DNA from: Lactovum miscens
GTDB lineage: Bacteria; Bacillota; Bacilli; Lactobacillales; Streptococcaceae
DNA length: 64,000 nucleotides
Assembly (NCBI RefSeq): GCF_014202895.1
Contig: NZ_JACHHV010000007.1
Location: forward strand, 1 to 64,000
Direction of reading: 5' to 3'
Shown: positions 60,814 through 64,000 of the stretch, piece after piece
Layout: every line of letters starts with the position of its first letter
Numbering within the stretch: position 1 is the stretch's first letter
Position numbers and translations under genes: made by a program
The notes under the pieces: generated by a model
Told to the model about the DNA's origin: nothing
The model's database searches: none
Seen by the model: the letters and a program-made list of their open reading frames with translations, nothing else

Positions 60814-61811
60814 TGACTATATTTGACAATTTTGAAAATGCTAAAAAAAATGGGTTACCACAAATTACTGTGATTGCAGGGGAATCTGAAGAATTGGTCT
60901 CGGAAGTACGCGATCAGATTTTAGGATATCTTAAATTTGATACTGCAAACCTAAGTCAGTCATATTTTGATCTATTGGAGGCTGATTCAGACGTTGCCCT
61001 TGAAGAATTGGAAAGTCTTCCCTTCTTTTCTGATCAACGTCTGGTTATTTTCGAGAATTTATTAAATCTCTCAACTGCAAAAAAGTCTGTTTTCAATGAA
61101 AATCAAATGGAGCGTTTTGGTCATTTTTTAGATGTTCCGGTTGAGTCAACTCAGCTGATAATTGTCATTCATGGAAAGCTTGATTCTCGATTGAAAGTAA
61201 CAAAAATGCTAAAAAAGACAGCTCTTATTTTAGAAGCTATACCTTTAAGTCCTCAAGAGTTACAAAATTACTTCATGAAGAATTCAGAATTGAAGCCACG
61301 AGTTCTACTTCGGTTGGCAGAAAAATCAAGCTTCAGCTTTTCAATTATGAAACAAAACCTGGCACTTCTACAGACTTATGCCAATAGTAAAGAAATCCTT
61401 TTGGACGATTTGGAAAGAATAATTCCAAAATCTCTTCAGGAAAATATTTTTGATCTGACTGACTTAGTATTAAAAGGCAGGGCAAACGAGGCACGAAATT
61501 TAGTAACAGATTTAATGAATGCTGGGGAAGATATTGTCAAAATTTTAGCAATTTTGACAAATTCTTACCAACTTTATTATCAGGTAAAAATCTTTCAGAC
61601 TCAAAAAACTCCAGAAAGTCAACAAACTAGTCAACTTAAGATTCACCCTTATCGAGTCAAACTAGCAAATGATTTAGTTAGAAAACTTTCGCGTAAGTAC
61701 TTACGCGAGTCCTTGCTGGCATTGATTAACCTTGATTATGAAATCAAGACGGGTCGAGCTGATAAAGAATTACTCTTTGATGTGGCGCTAATGAAATTGT
61801 CTTTAGCTTGA
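60813..61811 (+). CDS. holA: DNA polymerase III delta subunit
   Basis: A 332-residue clamp-loader subunit: ITVIAGESEELVSEVRDQI at the start, SLPFFSDQRLVIFENLL, IIVIHGKLDSRLKVTKM, and a helical C-terminus ending DKELLFDVALMKL. Opens the sliding clamp for loading. Start shares one base with the ftsK stop (TAATG), indicating coupling. Confidence 0.92.
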   Translation: MTIFDNFENAKKNGLPQITVIAGESEELVSEVRDQILGYLKFDTANLSQSYFDLLEADSDVALEELESLPFFSDQRLVIFENLLNLSTAKKSVFNENQMERFGHFLDVPVESTQLIIVIHGKLDSRLKVTKMLKKTALILEAIPLSPQELQNYFMKNSELKPRVLLRLAEKSSFSFSIMKQNLALLQTYANSKEILLDDLERIIPKSLQENIFDLTDLVLKGRANEARNLVTDLMNAGEDIVKILAILTNSYQLYYQVKIFQTQKTPESQQTSQLKIHPYRVKLANDLVRKLSRKYLRESLLALINLDYEIKTGRADKELLFDVALMKLSLA

Positions 61812-61887
61812 AATTTTGAAGAATTTTTGTTAAGATCTAGTGAAGATTTGCATCTTTTGTAAAAATTGAGGGAATGGAAATAATTAA

Positions 61888-62322
61888 ATGGCAACTTATA
61901 AACTAACGCCTAAAGAAATTTATGAAACAGATTTTAATATTAAGATGCGAGGCTATGACAAAGACCAAGTAGATGAAATGCTTGATTCTGTCATTGTTGA
62001 TTATGAAAATTTCCAAGCCGAAATTTTGCGTCTTCAAGAAGAAAATGAATTTTTAAAAAATCGTGTTGCTGATCTTGAACAACATTCAGGTAACACTGGC
62101 AAGGTTGCTGCACTTGTGGCAGCAACTGCTGAACTTGAACAAACACAGCGTTTCGATCCATTTACACAACAAGGGAATGTTGTGGCCAATATGGGTGGAA
62201 AAACAACTCCTTCTGTTCAGATTAAAGAACCTTCAAACTTTGATTTACTAAAAAGAATCAATCGTTTGGAACGTGCTGTCTTTGGTCCAGATTCTAAATT
62301 TGGCGAAGCGGCGACTAATTAA
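61888..62322 (+). CDS. gpsB: cell-division protein GpsB
   Basis: A 144-residue DivIVA-like protein. The N-terminal lipid-binding domain LTPKEIYETDFNIKMRGYDKDQVDEMLD leads into a coiled coil (NFQAEILRLQEENEFLKNRV; core ILRLQEENEFL) and a short C-terminal helix. Couples septal and peripheral wall synthesis. GGGAATGGAAA precedes the ATG. rnpB follows, the usual gene order in Streptococcaceae. Confidence 0.9.
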   Translation: MATYKLTPKEIYETDFNIKMRGYDKDQVDEMLDSVIVDYENFQAEILRLQEENEFLKNRVADLEQHSGNTGKVAALVAATAELEQTQRFDPFTQQGNVVANMGGKTTPSVQIKEPSNFDLLKRINRLERAVFGPDSKFGEAATN

Positions 62323-62333
62323 TAAAATATATA

Positions 62334-62735
62334 CAGTTTTCGGATAATCGCACGATGTTTAGATATCGTGAGGAAAGTCCAGGCTCGTCCGCACTGCGAT
62401 GTGCGGAGTGATTGTGTCAGACGAATAAATAAGTCTGAGTAGGGCGTCAACCCTAACGGCGGTGAAATGGACTAAGTCTTTTAGATATGCCAAATTAGCT
62501 TTAAAGTGCCATAGAGACGAATCTTTCTGAAAACGGAAAGGCTGGAACGTGGTAAACCCCTCAAGCGAGCAACCCAAACTACGGTCGGGGCATTTGACTA
62601 GCCAAATTGAAGGCGTGGTCGAGCGTGCATTGCACGAGACAGATGATTATCCAGGATGGAAGCATCCGGACAAAACTTGGCTTATAGAAAACTGTTTGAC
62701 GTGGCTGGGGCTTATGCCTCAGCTTTTTATGATAA
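62334..62735 (+). ncRNA. rnpB: RNase P RNA
   Basis: The P1 helix CAGTTTTC (62334-62341)/GAAAACTG (62687-62694) closes an RNA holding the universal P4 parts GAGGAAAGTCC (62370) and ACAAAACTTGGCTTATAG (near 62669, usually ACAGAAUUCGGCUUA or similar), plus GGTGAAATGG and CCCAAACTACGG. Type B (Bacillus-like) layout. It matures tRNA 5' ends with RnpA. A terminator, GCTGGGGC/GCCTCAGC plus T5, lies at 62704-62728. Confidence 0.92.
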
Positions 62736-62856
62736 AGCACTTTATAAAATTATTTTGGTTCCTACAATAACTAGAAATCCTATTAAAAAATTACTCAGAC
62801 CTATCCCCTAATAAGGAAAGTTAATTAAAGATTCAAAAGTTGAGGAAAACAACAAG

Positions 62857-64000
62857 ATGAGAAGGAATTTTAAAATTCAAGCTACTGCATCGGCAGGGCT
62901 CGAGAGTTTAGTAGCGCGTGAATTACGTAACTTAGGTTATGCAGAGTCGGTAAAGATAGACGACAGATCTCGGGTTTTCTTTGAAGGAGAGCCGGCAGAT
63001 ATTGCAAAAGCGAATCTCTGGCTTAGGACTGCTGATCGAGTAAAGATTGTTGTGGGTGAATTTACATCGAAGACTTTTGATGAACTTTTCAACAGTGTTT
63101 TTAACCTTGATTGGCCAGAGTTTTTGCCACTAGGATCAAGCTTTCCGGTAGCTAAGGCCAAGTCAGTTAAATCTCAATTACATAATGAGCCGACTATCCA
63201 GGCAATTACAAAAAAGGCAATAGTCAAGCGACTTCAACAGCATTACCATCGCCCTGAGAGTTTACCCTTAATGGAAAATGGACCAGAATATTCAATTGAA
63301 GTTCTGATAAACAAGGATGAGGTTACGATCCTTTTAGATACGACAGGTGAATCGCTTTTCAAACGAGGTTATAGGACTGAACACGGTGGCGCACCAATTA
63401 AGGAAAATTTGGCTGCAGCAATTATTCTTCTTACGACATGGCCAGCTAATCCGTTGCGTCCTTTTGTAGATCCAACTTGTGGATCAGGGACTTTCTGCAT
63501 AGAAGCAGCAATGATTGCGAAAAATATTGCACCTGGACTCAACCGTACCTTTTCTTTTGAAAAATGGCCATGGTTCATGGAAAATGCAAATTTTGAGGCT
63601 CTAAAAAAAGAGGCTAAGCTGAATGAAAAATCGGATTTAAAACTGGATATTCAGGGTTATGATATTGATGGTAGGATGGTGGAAATCGCTCGTCGAAACA
63701 CGGTTGCGGCAGGCCTTAAGAATGTGATACAATATAAGCAAATGCGCCTTCAAGACTTTAAATCTGATCTTCTTGATGGTGTAATCATTTCTAATCCACC
63801 TTATGGGGAGCGTTTGGGAGACGAAGAACTTGTTCATAAGCTCTATCGGGATATGGGAGAGACATTTAGACCTCTTGATACATGGAGTAAGTATATAATT
63901 ACAGCAGATGAGGCTTTTGAGACATATTTTGAGAACAGAGCAACCAAAAAACGCAAGCTTTATAATGGAGCATTAAAGTCAAATGTTTATCAATTTTTTG
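62857..64000 (+). CDS. THUMP-domain 23S rRNA methyltransferase (RlmL-like), partial
   Basis: At least 381 codons; the end lies beyond the window. N-terminal THUMP domain (about 1-160; IQATASAGLESLVARELRNLGY), then a methyltransferase domain with PFVDPTCGSGTFCIEAA and the catalytic NPPYGERLG motif, the N2-guanine type. In Streptococcaceae this gene follows gpsB-rnpB. Expected to methylate a 23S rRNA guanine. GAGG lies about 12 bases before the ATG. Assigned from motifs and position. Confidence 0.85.
   Translation, partial: MRRNFKIQATASAGLESLVARELRNLGYAESVKIDDRSRVFFEGEPADIAKANLWLRTADRVKIVVGEFTSKTFDELFNSVFNLDWPEFLPLGSSFPVAKAKSVKSQLHNEPTIQAITKKAIVKRLQQHYHRPESLPLMENGPEYSIEVLINKDEVTILLDTTGESLFKRGYRTEHGGAPIKENLAAAIILLTTWPANPLRPFVDPTCGSGTFCIEAAMIAKNIAPGLNRTFSFEKWPWFMENANFEALKKEAKLNEKSDLKLDIQGYDIDGRMVEIARRNTVAAGLKNVIQYKQMRLQDFKSDLLDGVIISNPPYGERLGDEELVHKLYRDMGETFRPLDTWSKYIITADEAFETYFENRATKKRKLYNGALKSNVYQFF

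Noticed and set aside
1-64000. Insertion sequences, CRISPR arrays and rRNA genes
   Set aside because: No transposase, direct-repeat array or rRNA signature was found on either strand.

Overview
The window is a low-GC Gram-positive chromosome segment, most likely Lactococcus. The support is the ciaRH pair, GpsB, PrsA-independent lactic-type core genes (pncB-nadE, msmK, acmC-like glucosaminidase, pta), a dxs-like gene beside yidD, strong AGGAGG ribosome binding sites, many TGnTATAAT promoters, and a P335-type temperate siphophage of the lactococcal kind. The species cannot be fixed from this sequence alone.

Layout. (1) 1-2851: host NAD genes pncB and nadE. (2) 2852-41390: one complete-looking prophage of about 38.5 kb, bounded by a 24-bp direct repeat (2852-2875 and 41367-41390). 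It sits in the promoter and first codons of an LCP-family cell-wall gene, and the right junction rebuilds that gene with a phage-supplied upstream region. Prophage order: integrase; a minus-strand lysogeny/accessory block (NYN nuclease with a terminated leader RNA, two DUF4177 copies flanking a Ser-rich membrane protein and a K+ channel, ImmA-like protease, cI); divergent cro; recombination and replication (Bet/RecT, DUF1351, SSB, replisome organizer with iterons, nuclease-like protein, RusA); an inverted accessory insert; structured non-coding DNA; ArpU-like late regulator; tRNA-Trp; HNH, terminase, portal, ClpP-like protease with a Cys-rich tail, capsid, connectors, tail tube, frameshifted tail chaperones; a lipoprotein cassette; tape measure, Dit, Tal, baseplate and receptor-binding proteins; holin, a GH25 endolysin and a CHAP endolysin with an internal start; and a right-end zinc-ribbon gene. 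(3) 41379-51660: host genes for LCP, MsmK, DUF1294, CiaRH, Dxs-like, YidD, hemolysin III, uridine kinase and an oxidoreductase. (4) 51691-53097: tRNA-Arg(CCU) followed by the scar of a second, related prophage (dead integrase, a small-RNA element, decayed Ser-rich gene). (5) 53098-64000: host acmC-like gene, pta, DUF4064 protein, ROK fructokinase, HAD phosphatase, FtsK, HolA, GpsB, rnpB, and a 23S rRNA methyltransferase running off the end.

How it works together: the cI/cro switch with paired 16-bp operators controls the prophage, the ArpU-like protein probably starts late expression, and the minus-strand block is what a lysogen would express. The most unusual items are in that block (NYN nuclease behind a promoter-RNA-terminator leader, resembling type III toxin-antitoxin layout; a K+ channel inside a 206-bp perfect direct repeat), in the structured DNA at 14836-15060, in tRNA-derived relics at 15798-15892 and 24163-24202, and in the gene-within-gene endolysin. 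All functional statements are from reading sequence and recalled family knowledge; no searches were run.
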